Origin: Linum tenue
Lineage: Eukaryota; Streptophyta; Magnoliopsida; Malpighiales; Linaceae
Direction: 5' to 3'
NCBI GenBank assembly: GCA_946122785.1
Contig: CAMGYJ010000009.1
Location: 9,950,937-10,014,936 of the forward strand
DNA: 64,000 nt
This document shows positions 1 to 13,384 of the stretch, in pieces. The first letter of the stretch is position 1, and every line of letters begins with the position of its first letter. The translations under genes and the position numbers were made by a program. The notes below the pieces were generated by a model. The model was not told the origin of the DNA and did not search any database. It worked only from the letters and a program-made list of their open reading frames with translations.

Positions 1-3000
1 AATAGGACCTCAACAGTTTGTCGGAAAAGATTATGTCGATAAAATCTTAATACAATGTAAATTTCACGGCAGCTCGTCGACCAATGAGTCCATTGAGAAC
101 CCAATACAAGAGCGTAGACTTGACTTCTGTCTTATACAAATTCTTTTCAATTCTTCTGCAAAGGAGAAAAATGAATAGTGTGTGACGGTTTGGCGCTTCT
201 CTCCACATTTTTTTATGCATCCTCCATTAATTGTATGTTGTAATGTTGTATGCATGGTACTTGCTTTTGGAGGAAAAGAAAAAAGCATGGTACTTGCCTA
301 AATGTTGGCGTGCACATTAGGTATCGACTCTTCTCTTCATGCCTTGAATTCGACCATGAATTTTCTTTTATGAATATGTGAATGCTTATATTTATTTCAA
401 TAGTGGATTGTCCTTAAAAAATGGATTAACTCCGAAATCAGAGTACATAATGCGGAGTAGAGGTACAACCAGACGTAGTAGACTATTTTACTGAAAATTC
501 TTGAATATTTTTCAGTGTAAAATAGAGTAGGACGCTCCAACCATTAACCATTATGACAAACGTTAGAATCAAGGTTGTCAACCCGCGGGTTGGCCCTGAC
601 CCGATGAGAAAAATGGGTCGTATACACTTTCCGGGTCGACCCGCTGCAAGATATCGGATTGGAGGTTAAACGATGTCGTTTTCCTTTATTTTGCGAAATG
701 CTCTTATTTTTCGATTTTTCTTTTCGCTTAACCCGACCTTTGGAATTCTAAGTTGAATATTTGAACATTAATGTTATATCAGTATGTGTGAATTCTCACT
801 ATAATATGTTGGATCCAAGTACGCCATGTTATATATTTTGGTATAATGTTACATGTTATTACTCATATGTTTGGATGAGATTTCATATAATTTATATATG
901 TATGAACAATATAAATATAATGAATTTTATGTTCGAGTTAAACCGGACTAAAACAATCAGACCATTAATACTCAACCCATTTACTCGACCGGACCAACAG
1001 GCTAAACCGGGCTGAAGAACAAAATCCAACCTCAAATTACACCACTTTTTTTTACAGAGAATCCCAAATTTCAAGGCCAGCCATTGTAAATGAATTTTTA
1101 TTTAAGGGGGAATTTGTAAATGAATTGAAATGATAAGCTTTAGGCAGCATTTTTTCGCAAGTTGCTCTTGCACACGACCCAGAGTTGCAGAGTGACGAGC
1201 AGCTCATAAAGCGTATACTATTATTTAATTTATTTATTTGTTTTTCTATTCTTTTTAGTATTTAATTTATTTTGTTTTTCTCTCGTTCTTTAATCTTATT
1301 TTTTTATACTCTTTCGACCTTTGGGATTAATCAGGCTTAAACACTTGACATATGCCCATTGATAAAAGAAAATTTCCCACCCCTCAGTTCAATATCAATC
1401 CCACATCTTCTGCCCTATTTATACAGTTTAACAGCGATTGTTTGACTCAAATGTAACTGATAAAATTATATCTTAAATGTCGAGACTATATGGGTAATAC
1501 AGTAAAATTATTTATTCATTTTGTAAAACAACATAAAAATAGAGACTAAAAATGCCATTATCCTTTTTTAAATTATTCAATGTTATGTCATAGAACAGTA
1601 GTTTTCACCATGACTTCCATTCCATCCATCCACTTGCTCCATGGCAAATGTAAGGAAGTGTCATCGATCTGTTGGATTTCCAACTAGGAACCCATTAAAG
1701 AAATGAGTTTCATGGAAGGATATTTATCCAATTTATTTTTTATTAATTAAAAGGAGATGTGTCATATGGAAATGGAATATAATCCATAGAAAAGGAATAA
1801 AAAGCTATCAGTCAGACAGTCGCCCAATAATGGATCACTTTTATAATCATTAAATTAGACCAACCAAAGATAAGAGAAACATCAGGCAACACAGAAGGTG
1901 ACAAGAGATTGGATGAGGATGAGCCACACCTCCTTTGCCATTTAACTAACTAGTTAGGTAATTACTTGTTGACCTAACTAGTTACTAATAAGAGAAGTTT
2001 GATCAAGAGCTAATACTTCATAATTCTTCTTAAATGAAAATCCACTCAGGATCGTATTGAAATTTATATAAGTTCGTTATATTTTAGTGTTGAATCAATT
2101 GTTAATAGATCAGAAAACTAGTCTTATACCTAATAGTGTTACCAAGTTGAAAACTAATTCGTCTTTTGAAGTCAAATTGCTGAAAGAACAAGTTGAAAGC
2201 TAGCTTAGCTAGTTGATTCGTTTCAATACTAGTGACATTTGAAATTTGTAACTCCAAAATTTTTTTTGGGAAGAATAACTCCAAATTTTCAATGTGAATG
2301 GACAAAATAACGTAAGAATTTTAAGAATTTTTTAATTTATTACATAAAATGATGTGGGATACATTATATATTGGGGGAAAAAATAGTATTTAACAACTCT
2401 CACACTTTCTAGTTGATAGTCGAGTGAGATTGAGTGCTAGGTCCAAAACAAAATTTGGCCACGTCCATTGAAAATGAAAGAAATTATCAAAACGCATGAA
2501 TAGATAAAGAATGAGAAAACTATACAAAAAATCCTCCAATCCAGATTTAGGAATACCACCATAATTGTAGTGGGTCAAGAAATAATCTTTGAATTTTATA
2601 TTGACAATCAAATCAGTCACTAGATTTTGTTTTTTACAGACTTTGTTATTGAAGTCCAAAACAACTAACATAATAATTTATTAGTTCATATTTGTTGAAA
2701 TTTTTATCCAAATATCATCTAAAACAGTATGTTAATTCTTCAAAACTAATTATAAAAATAATATAACACGGTCCTAATTAGCTACCAGTACTTACGAAGG
2801 AGATCAACTCTAGAGTGATTTTTTATTTTATATGCATTGTATAAATTGAGACCGTATAGCTAGTAGCTGCCAACCTCTAAATTGTACACATATAAAAAAT
2901 CAACCGATCTTAATAACTCGAGTTATTAAAAGAAGATTTATATTATTTTTTAATACACACTACTCAAACCAAAAGCCAAATCACGAGTTTAAAATTTGTA

Positions 3001-3714
3001 TAGGCCCACCATACATTGTACTTAAATAAAATGTTAGCGTTGGAGTCATGAAGATTATGTGCTTGAATTAAATATAAGTGTTGGAGGTCATGAAGATTTG
3101 AACGCACGACCACTTATGACTTGACCAAACTAACTTTGATATCAAGTCACAAACCAACTGGTCTCAATAACTCAAATTATTATAAGAATGTTAATTATGA
3201 ATCTTATATCAACTCTCTCTATCTCTCACACCACCCACAGCTTGAAGAAGCTAATATTTTTGTTACAGCAGAGATTTTAGTTGTTGCTTGTTAATACCAT
3301 TGTTTTTATTTTTCATGTGTACTTTAGTTAGACATGGTACAATGTGCTCACTGGACTAATTATATTACAATTGGATTTAGTGATGGGGCGTGGTGGGTAT
3401 CTCAATAACCATGTCCTCCTCGCACTAAGCACAGTTAGGTCAGATAATACCCGTACGGGGTACGTGGGGCGGTCATTCTTATATGTTATTTTAAAAAAAA
3501 GAAGGTCGATATTTAACTCTTTTAGGAGAGCAAATGAAGATTACCTGGGGTGGGGGCAGGTAATTCGAATTGACTCGTTTTAATTGCCCCGTTTATAAAA
3601 CGAGACAATTAATCAAATTGACTCATTTCTACATTGATCAATCCAAACGACCCGATTATGTTCATCAATTCCCCATAGGAATTTGCTACATTTAGTCTCC
3701 AAGTCTTTGGTCAC
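1..3714. other. AT-rich intergenic sequence, no gene seen
   Basis: Only short open frames without recognisable motifs occur here. The stretch near 2894-3190 holds two related pieces beginning AATCAACCGATCTTAATAAC (2898) and AACCAACTGGTCTCAATAAC (3152), which look like decayed copies of one dispersed repeat. GC-richer stretches at about 570-640 and 3360-3560 resemble remnants of non-autonomous DNA transposons, but I could not define their ends. Confidence 0.5.
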
Positions 3715-3717
3715 TAA

Positions 3718-4308
3718 GACCATCCACAATGTGGGAGGGTGGGAAAGGTGGGAAAAGAGGGAAAAGGGGGAAAATGAGAGGGTTTGGTCACAATGTTGGT
3801 GTGGGAAAAAGGGGTAATTGGTTGAATACTTTTTTCGTAAAATCAATTTATAGTTGATTTCAACACTTTATTTTTATATAATGATCATTATTTTTACATA
3901 GTTAGTGATAATTAATGAATACGAACATTTTGATATAATTTTTTTCTAATTTGGACATAATTTTTTTCATCACTAATTAACGTCATTAATGACGAAATCG
4001 CAATAATTTATACAAGAAAGTTATTACATTGATAGTTGAACATAAACATAATTAAGAAGAAATAAAAGCAAACAAATAAACACTAAACCCTAAAAACAAA
4101 CACTAAATCATTAAAATAATAACAAAAAAATAAATAAAAACAAACTGAAGTGGGTCCCACCCCTTCCCCTTTCCCCCCACCATTTGTCTCATCTGGTGGG
4201 TTTTCCCACCCACTAAACCCACAAAACCCATTTAATCCCCTATTCCCCCCCACATTGTGGTCACATTTCCCCTTTTTCCCACAAAACCAACCCACGCTGT
4301 GGGTGGTC
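3718..4308. mobile_element. Tourist-like (PIF/Harbinger) MITE, 591 bp
   Basis: The left end reads GACCATCCACAATGTGGG and the right end, read on the other strand, GACCACCCACAGCGTGGG: imperfect terminal inverted repeats of about 18 bp. Each end is flanked by TAA (3715-3717 and 4309-4311), the 3-bp target duplication typical of PIF/Harbinger elements. The inner part is AT-rich and shows no transposase, so the element is non-autonomous. GGGAAA/TTTCCC-rich subterminal sequence extends the inverted symmetry inward. Confidence 0.75.
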
Positions 4309-4311
4309 TAA

Positions 4312-5786
4312 GAAGGCAGCCTTCTAAAAACCCACAAGACCTGCTAAAACCTCTTACATTTCCACTGAAATCCCAACACGAAACAACTAGCTCTTTTCTG
4401 GGTTAAACCTAGGATCTAACAGCTTGTAAACGCTTTCCAAAATACTATATACACCTCTTATAGCCTACTCGGTTCCATTGGAAAACAAGAGGAAATCATC
4501 TGCATATATCATATGAGTTCTCGAAAATTCTTAACACATTCTTGAACAATTCGGGGGAAAACTTCACAATGGTTTACAAAGCCCACTATAGAATTGTTTG
4601 ATACTACAAACCATAGAAGATTTGGTGACCAATTTGTTTAGTCGCCACAATTTTGGTGGTTCCTACTGTAATTAATCCTAATTTTAGTAGATACATCATA
4701 GGAAGAGTTAGCCATGGGAAAATAAAGAAAACAAAATAAAAATTAATCGTGTAATAATTCCATAAACACACAAAAAAAGAAGAAGAAAAAAAAGAACGAA
4801 AGAAGGAGGGTGGTTCCTTGTTCGCAACGCATCTCCTCTCTTTCCACGTGGCTTTTCTGAAAATGAGATTTTTAGGTCAGGAGCAAGGAATTTAGGTTCG
4901 GCGAACCGCACCAGGGTTAAGAGTTCATCTTTAGTCCATTCACTTTCATTCTTTCAGCTTTGGAAGTCCTCCAACTTTAAAAGAGGGCAATAAATATCCT
5001 TCATCTTGCAAAAGTGAAATTTTCTTCTGTGACGAGGGCTTGGCCTGTCAATCGTACGAGTAATCGAAAGAATCTCTTCAACTGCGGGTGGCTGAGTTAA
5101 GGCATTTTATCTTGAGGTCTTGTGGAGGGTTTTTAGTGATGATTTTGTGGATTGATCTACGAAACTCAATTGAAACGGTCTTTTAATCACTATCATATAC
5201 AACATACTTGGAAAATCACATATGAATGATTGACTCATCCAAGACATCTTGCTTAGGTCCTCTTGGCCTGTTTCTAATGGCAACATTGCCAATCGATCCA
5301 AATTTCTTACCACTAGACAAGGTTGGCTTCGTTGTGTAAATTCTCTTTTTAAATTTATGTAGAGTAGATACAAAAATGGTTTAGTCATTATTACCTCACA
5401 TATGATAATCTTGTTAACTAACATTACATTCTTTTAATATTTTTTTATGATGGACATCCTTTTAATATTATTATTATGATTCTATAGTCATGTAACCTAG
5501 AAAGTCCATTTTGAAGCTAACTTTATTTTTGATGAACCACAAAATGGAAAGTCTTCTTTAAAAAAATAGTCAACGGATTTGATTGTAAGCATTTGAAGTT
5601 GAGGGACTGAATAGACCAAACTATAAACATTTAGCGCCAAATTGCATGTTGGCGCCAAAAAGAAGGAAACGCGCACTTCCTCCTTGCGCTTGCCCTACTG
5701 TAGACTTTTTGGTGAGGATAAGAACAATGCCTCTTTCCCCCGAAACAATTTTCTCATTTCCATTGACTCCACTCACCTCCACTTCC
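4312..5786. other. Intergenic and probable PLATZ promoter region
   Basis: No coding sequence recognised. The last part, from about 5640, becomes C/T-rich and probably enters the 5' leader of the PLATZ gene. No convincing TATA box could be assigned. Confidence 0.4.
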
Positions 5787-5806
5787 CTCTCTCTCTCTCT
5801 CTCTCT
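5787..5806 (+). repeat. (CT)10 microsatellite in PLATZ leader
   Basis: Ten uninterrupted CT units lie about 200 bp upstream of the PLATZ start codon, within a pyrimidine-rich stretch that is likely 5' UTR. Such CT tracts are common in plant leaders and are likely length-variable. Confidence 0.9.
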
Positions 5807-6007
5807 AGCCGATTTTCTCAGCCGCCTTCACTTTGCCCAAAAGCTCTGCTCGCCATTCTCAAAACCAACCCTCTCTTTACTCCCAGCTTCACTTTGTTTC
5901 TTCAGTAATCCTCTGTTTTCTCCTCCGCCATTGGCTCATTGGGTCGTTGTTTCAAGCTGGCGATCGATAGTCAGGACACAGCTATCAAGCCCAAGAACAG
6001 GAGAATC

Positions 6008-7575
6008 ATGGTGAGTTTTGGGGGGGAAAAAAGAGAAGAGACAGAGCTCGTCTACCCTTCTTCTACCCTCTTTTGATTTCTTTCTTGTCATTCTTTCATT
6101 CTTTGCTGGGCGATTACAGTGGTTGTTTGGTTCCGATTTTCGTTTCTGGGTCTTCTTTCAAAAGCGATTACAATGGCGGTTTCAGTCTGTTTTTTTTTTT
6201 TTGTAGTTTCTGGGTTCGAAAAGTTGATTTGAGCTAAGTTTGACCGAGTTGACCAACTCTGTTTTTTTGGGTTTGAACAGGGCGCTGGAGGTCCAGAAGA
6301 AGAGGACTGTGGCGGTAGGTGGCCGCCATGGTTGAAGCCGCTGCTGAGAGAGCGGTTCTTCGTTCAATGCAAAATCCATGCCGATTCCCACAAGAGCGAG
6401 TGCAATATGTACTGCTTGGATTGTATGAATGGCCCCCTCTGCTCTCTATGCCTCGCCTACCACAAAGACCATCTCGCCATTCAGGTATAGAAACTAGTTT
6501 CATCCATTGAAATTTAGCTTTGCTGCTTGTAACTTTTTGAATTTGGGTTTTCAAATTTGATTGATTATTCCCCCAATCAGCCTTTGCTCCGCTGAGATTT
6601 TGTTTTGTAGCTGATTACAAAATGAAAGGGGTTTCCTGTTTCTCTCATCATTCTGACACAGATACTACCGTTCCTTTGACTTTACCAATGAGGGAAAATC
6701 TCCATTCATTGTGTCTTCTTTACTCCAATCAGCTCCATGGTTTATGCAACTTTTGATTGATTTCAAAGGGGTCTTCTCCTATTTACTCAAGTGTATTGAC
6801 TTGGCTTTTGGGTGACACCAAATCCCTAGCATTCCCATTTGAACTCTGCCATTTCCCCAATCCTCATTCACGGTGGTCTTCTTTACTAGAACCAACTCAA
6901 TGGGTGTTTTCTGTAGTTTTTGATTGATTTCAATTGGTTCCTTTGTTGACATTTTGGTTTTGCATTTTTCCTAGATAAGGAGGTCTTCTTACCATGATGT
7001 GATCAGGGTGAATGAGATACAGAAAGTACTGGACATCACTGGCGTCCAGACCTATGTAATCAACAGTGCTAGAGTCGTGTTCTTGAACGAAAGGCCTCAG
7101 CCAAGGCCAGGCAAAGGTGTCACCAACACTTGTGATGTCTGTGAGCGCAGCCTCCTCGACTCCTTCCGCTTCTGCTCCCTCGGTTGCAAGGTATGCAGAA
7201 CTTATCACGCAATTGCTCTCGCCTGAACAATAACTTTAACCTGAGAATGGGCAAATGATGATCATTTTCGGTTAATGTTGGTCGGTTTGTATTATTTGTT
7301 CCTAGATTGTTGGGACATCAGGGAACTTCCAGAAGATCAGGAAGCAGCAGCGATTAACTGCAATGGGATCGGACTCGGAGGACTCCTACCACAGCACCAG
7401 CAGCCATAGCCATGGGGCGAGGCATTTTAAGAGCAAGTACAGCAATATCATCGACAGAATCGAGAGCTTTTCTCCATCAACACCACCACCAACTTCGACA
7501 AGTTTCAGGACAGCAAAGCGCAGGAAGGGGATACCTCACCGAGCCCCCATGGGAGGGCTCATCATAGAGTACTGA
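6008..7575 (+). CDS. PLATZ-family zinc-finger transcription factor
   Basis: Plant AT-rich-sequence- and zinc-binding protein, expected to act in the nucleus as a DNA-binding (often repressive) regulator. Exons by splice sites: 6008-6010 (only the ATG, followed at once by GTGAGT), 6281-6484, 6975-7190 and 7306-7575; together 230 aa, normal for the family. The first zinc ligand set is C31-x2-H34-x11-C46-x2-C49-x5-C55-x2-C58-x3-H62-x2-H65. The second is C122-x2-C125-x10-C136-x3-C140. Between them are the family hallmarks [17 protein letters not shown] and [18 protein letters not shown]. The C-terminal 90 residues are Ser/Pro-rich with a basic patch (KRRKG). An isolated initiator codon as first coding exon is an oddity of the model; the next in-frame Met (M44, inside the zinc motif) would lose essential ligands, so the model is preferred. 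The specific target genes cannot be told. Confidence 0.93.
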
Positions 7576-8737
7576 AGCAAAAAAATGGTAAAAGATTTTA
7601 ATTAACAAACTTCTCAAACCGAAGAATGGATGGTGCTTGTTATACAGAACAAACACAGATCTAGAGAGTAGTGTATTGTAATTTGCTTCCCTTTGGTTTC
7701 TTTTTGGTGTCAACATAGTAAGCCCTTTCTCATCAACTTGGTGGGGAAAGGGGCATAATGTGTGTATACAGAAGCAGTAGGGCAAACCACAAGTGGAGAT
7801 GATGAAGTTTGTGAAGGAAATATATGAATGCATATTATAGATGGAAAAGGAAGGGGAAAGGTAGTAGAAGTAGAAGTAGTTTGTTTGTAGTGTATGGAGT
7901 AGAAGACTATGTTTGGATATAGCTACAAAATAATGGGTTAAGGTACCAAAAAGCAGAAGCATAGCATCTTTCCACTTGTTTGTTCATAACAAGAAAGTGT
8001 AAATATACTATAGCTAGAGAGCATCTTTCCACTTGTGTTCCAGTTGCGTAGAATGTGATAAAAGGGATGTATAATGGTGTCCAATTCCAAGTGGAGCAAG
8101 GAGTGGTTTGTGATCATGTATAAATGTAATAATGTGTATATATATTTGGGAAAGGAGAACCCAGAAAGTAATAAAGGTGGAGCTGGTATTCCTTGGAAGA
8201 TTCGGATTTCTCATTAAGGGAAATCCATAAGTTTTGTAGCTATATTGGATTGGTACTGGAAATCTATTGTTTGCTTGTACTTTGTACTTTTTTTAGCGAT
8301 CAAATTCGTAGAAATTTATTGTTTGTTTGTAATTTTTTTAGGAATCAAATTTATAGGGTTGACGGATTTTAAAGGTCTCAATTCTGGATCCTATCTATTT
8401 GTCAATTCCACATGTGTATGTTGGATTTGGAATATGCCATAAATTCAGGATGAGGATTTTACTCATATACCTTCATTTGACTTTTTAATATTTCAAGATT
8501 GTCCTCACATTTACCTATTATACATTATAATTAATCAATTAATTAACAACAAAAAACAATATAAATATTCAATTAATGTGCAAATATGATTTTGATTTTC
8601 TGTGCCCTTTCTTGTGTTCTAGTTTCCTTTGACATTTTCATGTAACGTGGAATTCTTTGTTCTATCTGTTCTAATATATGTTGCTATATGCTACTTTTGA
8701 AAAGGAGACAAAGAATTGATAACTTATATATGCTACG
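7576..8737. other. PLATZ 3' UTR and spacer
   Basis: The first several hundred bases probably belong to the PLATZ 3' UTR. No further coding sequence was recognised before the palindromic MITE. Confidence 0.4.
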
Positions 8738-8744
8738 TTAAAAT

Positions 8745-9054
8745 GAGGAATTTTACTATACTATATAGTATTGATGCTATATGTTTTTGTCTTTAAGGTA
8801 CAACTTGAAGTTGTACCTTTAATGTTATGGTACAATTTCAGATTGTACCTATACTTTTTGTACAAATTCTTTTATGGTACAACTTGACTTGTACCTTTAT
8901 GTGATGGTACAACTGTAAGTTGTAATGTTGTACCACTACATAATGGTACAAATTCCTTTATGTTACTAGCTGAACTTATACATTTAGCGTTATGGTACAA
9001 CTTCAAGTTGTACATTAAAGCACCAATGCTTTATAGCATAGTAGAAGTGTTCCA
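8745..9054. mobile_element. MITE built of GGTACAACTT palindromes
   Basis: The ends are related as inverted repeats: the left end starts GAGGAATTTTACTATACTAT and the right end, read in reverse, GGAACACTTCTACTATGCTA. TTAAAAT flanks both sides (8738-8744 and 9055-9061), a candidate 7-8 bp target duplication. The interior carries at least five imperfect palindromes of about 21-25 bp with the core GGTACAACTT/AAGTTGTACC, near 8795, 8828, 8875, 8906 and 8992. No coding capacity. The superfamily is uncertain; the target-site length would suit hAT. Confidence 0.6.
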
Positions 9055-9061
9055 TTAAAAT

Positions 9062-10081
9062 TTAAATAAAAATATACATTTTATTATCGTTGTCCTTGCG
9101 GCAACATTATGCTTACTAGTACGTATTGCCCTTGTTTAGTGTACATATCATAAACATGACAAACAAATAGAAACGAATAGTAAGGTAATTTTGGACTGTA
9201 AGTTCTAAATTCCAAACCCATAAATCCATGATAAAACATCTGAACAAACAAAGAATTGTTACAATCGCATAATGTCTCAAATCCTTGATAAATCCTTATT
9301 TTTTTAAATTACAAAACCCTTATTTTTAAATCAACGGAAACGACTCCTAAGTTTATGCTATTCGTTAGTTGTGGAAAACTTGAAGTGACTTGTTTAAGTT
9401 TTCGTGCTAGTTGTGGAAATCTCGACGTGTAAATATAACCTCGATAGCTCGATTGACTTTATTTTTAAAAGGGTGGCGTAGAATGATCGATCTAATGGTA
9501 TCTGCCTAACATAGTTAGTAAAATACGAACGTTATTCTGGTTCGTCTACGTATAAAATATGTACGAGTAATAAACGAAGTAATTACTAACTGTGCTGCCG
9601 TGGCTGATAGCCCACTCCATTTTATCATTTGCATATCAGCTCTAAATGAATGATCACACTTGGCTTGATAATAGCCTACAGAATGATATCTCAACTGTAA
9701 AAACTAACAAGTCATTATATACAAAGCATCTTTTCCATAGCGGGGAAAGTTAACCCCTGAAGGGGGGACAGGTGGCGGAATAATTGGTTGACATGGGTCT
9801 TCGACACGTGTGAAATGGGAGGGGCGGTGGTAGTCAGCTGAAGATGACACGCGGCGGCCGGCAAAGGCAGAAACCGAAGAAAAGAGATTAGGGTTTGGGG
9901 TAGGTGAGCCGCCGCCCCTACCCTACTTCGCGAGGTATTATAATTCGCATTGTTTTCCTCATTGTCTTTTGCCGCTTTCCTTCAAGTTTGGCGCTTTCAT
10001 TATGGGCATTGGGTTTCCCGAAAAGAGGAGATGGCCAGATGGGAGAGAAGACAAAACAATATATACATAAAAGGAGGTGAA
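9062..10081. other. Intergenic, no gene seen
   Basis: AT-rich spacer. A GC-richer patch at 9760-9950 (CGGCGGCCGG, GCCGCCGCCCC) stands out, but no ORF with recognisable motifs accompanies it. Confidence 0.4.
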
Positions 10082-10089
10082 GTATTTTG

Positions 10090-10511
10090 TAGGGTGGCTA
10101 TACGGCCCGATCCGGTTTTTTTGAAAATATAAGGACCAAAAATTGAATGGATACAGTTCGGTTTTGATCCGGTCTGGTCTTGACTCGATCCGGTCCCAAT
10201 TCGGTCTTGATTTTATATTGAACTTATGGGGACTTGAGTGGCCTAAGGTCTAAAAGGGTTAGAAGTTGGTTAAGTTTTGTACTAAGTGCAAAGGTTTGTG
10301 ACCGTTTATGCAAATTACCCTTAAGTCTTGGGTGTTGAGCTCTCTTATCCGGTCTTTATCCAGTTTTCGATCCGGTCTCGAACGGTTTTTTACTTCAAAT
10401 CTAAGCCCAAAAATTGGATTGGATTGGATTGTTTACTATCCGGTCCCGGTTCGGGTTATACAGTCCGGATTCGGGTAAAACCAAAAAAACCGGACCAAAT
10501 AGCCAACCCTA
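10090..10511. mobile_element. hAT-like MITE, 422 bp, 8-bp TSD
   Basis: The left end TAGGGTGGCTATACGGCCCG and the reverse of the right end TAGGGTTGGCTATTTGGTCC form terminal inverted repeats. GTATTTTG is duplicated on both sides (10082-10089 and 10512-10519), the 8-bp target size of hAT elements. The interior repeats GATCCGGT/CCGGTC-type motifs and has no transposase. Confidence 0.8.
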
Positions 10512-10519
10512 GTATTTTG

Positions 10520-13375
10520 GATTGGAGGAAAGAGAGGGAGGTTTGAGTTTATATGGCCATAGTGGACACTAGCCAACTTGGGGTGAGTAGTGGCTTCAAT
10601 TATGTTTGTTTGTTGGAAGTTATCAAACTTGAATTTGAAATGAGTGAAGAGGAGACAAATATGAATAGTGTTAGTCGTCATTAGGTATATAGTTGGGTGG
10701 AGAGTCAGATTCTATATGCTAAAAGTGTGAGGTGTGAGGGCAAGTTTTCTCTATTTAAAAAGTGTTGGGATGCAAGTCTAGGGATCTTGCTAAAACTCAT
10801 AGACCATTAAGGATTTCACGTTTTAAGCATGGGGTAAATCGAATACCATTGAGGATCATGTGCAGGTAGATGTCGCGAGTTAAACGGCGCATCACGAGCT
10901 CGTTATATCTCGGCGATCAACGCAAGCTTAACAGTGCCGGGAGTTCAATAATGTCCCAGCTCCAACCAACGTGGAGCCACGAAAAAGCAACATTGCGACA
11001 AAGGCATCACAACGGAGTTTTGTAGAGGTACATGAAAGGGTTCTAGTGTGGGTCATGGAAGCGCGAGCCATGCGAGGAGGATGGGTGGCTTATATGGTTC
11101 GGAGCCACCTACGTTGCAAACCATCGAGCTCGCGATTTCATGTAAATGGTTTCAAATAGTGTTTTGGTCCTAGCAACATGCATGGTTGAAAAGCTTCCCC
11201 CAAACATTACCCACCATTATTTGAATATTGTTTGAAAAGGTGTGAACCGTAACGACCGTCTTGATTTCTGGAAGTTAAAAGCGCAATCCAATCAATCGAC
11301 ATCGGGAAAGTTTCCACCCAAAACAAATTGACACACCTGTGGCATATTATATTGGACAACAAAATAAGTCCTCACTGTGTACATTACGAGACAAAATCAC
11401 TATTTTATTATATCGTAATATTCATGTGACATTTTGTTACGTTTTAAACGTTTGTGACCGTTTCGTTACGGGTCTAAACCTAAGTGACCATTTTCATCGA
11501 TTACCCTACATTTGTGGATGAACTTAATTTCTTTGGCCAAGTGGGAATAGATTAAGGCTGATTTATCTAAAAACAAAGAATCCAAAAGGTCGTGGTCCTA
11601 GAGAGGACCCTGAGGGTGTTGAAGTGTCCAAGACAATTTTCAGCCACTCGATTGTCAAAAATGTGGATCGGACGGTCCAGAGCATTTTGGGTTTTTCTTT
11701 TGTGATTATTATAGCAGTCAAAATCAGTGTTCCGTGGAATAGTACTTATGAGATCGACCACAAATTTGCGTCGCATCAGACTAATTATTTTGGTCGTGTA
11801 TAGCGACTTGGTAATAAGTAATAACTAATAAAGATAAGTAATACCTAGCTAGGCTAGGCTAGGCCTGCATAGTGACAAAGAAAAACAATCAAACATGGTC
11901 CTCTAGTTTGATGAATTTAATGCTTTATAAGATCCAGTTTTTGATATGTACGATTGTGTATGTTAGATTATCAGCGAAAAGTTTGGTAAAACAATATCAA
12001 CTCTACGATCTCAACATCTCAGCAAAAAGCTGAGATATAACAATCACTCATTTTTGGATGATATTTTATGTCATATCACCTAAACAATCCATGTATATAT
12101 GGTGTAAACAAATTATAAAAAAAAAACAGAAAACGATACATTCTAAACAATACAAGTACAAGAACTACCCCAAGAAAACAATTGTAACTTCCAAACAATC
12201 TTTTAGAGAGATAGGTAACTCAATTCGTACTCTACGGGTGTCCGACCCAATCAATCCGAGCAATATTTGTATTGGTCAAGTATCTATATGAATACAAATA
12301 TGATGTGGTACAAATTTTGTTATGTAGCAAGGTGTTTGGCAATTACCCGACGTAGATTGTACCCAAGAGTTTCGGTTACGTTGACTGCTAAGATAATTGA
12401 TTTTCGGCAGTCATTAACAAACTAAAATAAAATAAACGTACTTTGATCTTACCTAATTATTCACGTATTATATATTATCACTAACTGCGGGATGATAATT
12501 GTATTGTATAATGTGTATTGACACGTATAGCATGATAATGATGTTAGGACCGCTCAAAACTTATCGTTTCGTTTAAATATCATGTATTCTATTGATTAGT
12601 TAAATGGACATTTAATAATAATAAAAAATTCATATATTTTTGTTGTTAGATTCCCGGTGCACGTTTTCCACGCAGGGCATGAAGATTTAGATTTTATTAC
12701 AACAGCTCTTGGTTGGGCCGACGGCGACTCAAAAGAAGCTTTTGGGGTAAATTTAGAGGAAGATATAGGAAAGGCGGGACCGTTGGGCTACTAGTTATTG
12801 GGCCTGACTGCTTCGTTGTTTGCTTTTCCAGTTACTATTTTCGACTGCCGAAAATCATCACCAGTTGATGGGCTGGTATTTACCAAATGTTTAAAAGGGC
12901 TTTGGACTTGAGAAGTTTCCAAATGGGCTTTGTTTGGAGAAAAGGATTTCACCGATTGATTCACTCACTTAATTTGTAAATTTGTGGATTTTTTTTTTTT
13001 ACTTTTAGTATTGTGGATTACATGTTTAGAGATTTCAATCTCTAAAATCTATCGATATCGAATTTCTCATTATCGGAGATTCTATAACTTAATTCATGAA
13101 ATTTTTTTTCTTCTACTTTATCGGTTTATCCCTTCCTTTTCTTATTTATCTCACTAAATATGTGTATAAATAAATTCTCAAAATTTTCTGAATCATTCTA
13201 ATTTTTTTATTAAGATAGAAATGTCAATTAATATAAAAATTCTAATTTTATATGAATTGAATGTAAACAATCACAAATACCAGAGGATCATGGAATGTTA
13301 ACCTGTACTTTTTATATTTTACATTTTGGTACATAACATTTATTTTTAATAAGAAAATAATTATTGGTAAATTAT
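10520..13375. other. Intergenic, no gene recognised
   Basis: Mostly AT-rich. The stretch 10860-11160 has higher GC content and an open frame (10971-11159, +) without recognisable motifs; it may be old transposon debris. Nothing else could be assigned. Confidence 0.4.
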
Positions 13376-13384
13376 TTTTTGGTA

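Noticed and set aside
570..1020. GC-richer patch (AACCCGCGGGTTGG ... AACCGGGCTG) as a hAT MITE
   Set aside because: The ends are not convincing inverted repeats and I found no target-site duplication.
4083..4092. Telomere-like CTAAACCCTA
   Set aside because: Single unit only, inside the Tourist-like MITE; no array.
5642..6206. Plus-strand frames of 60-120 codons upstream of PLATZ
   Set aside because: C/T-rich leader composition, no motifs, and the PLATZ ATG with following intron at 6008 accounts for the region.
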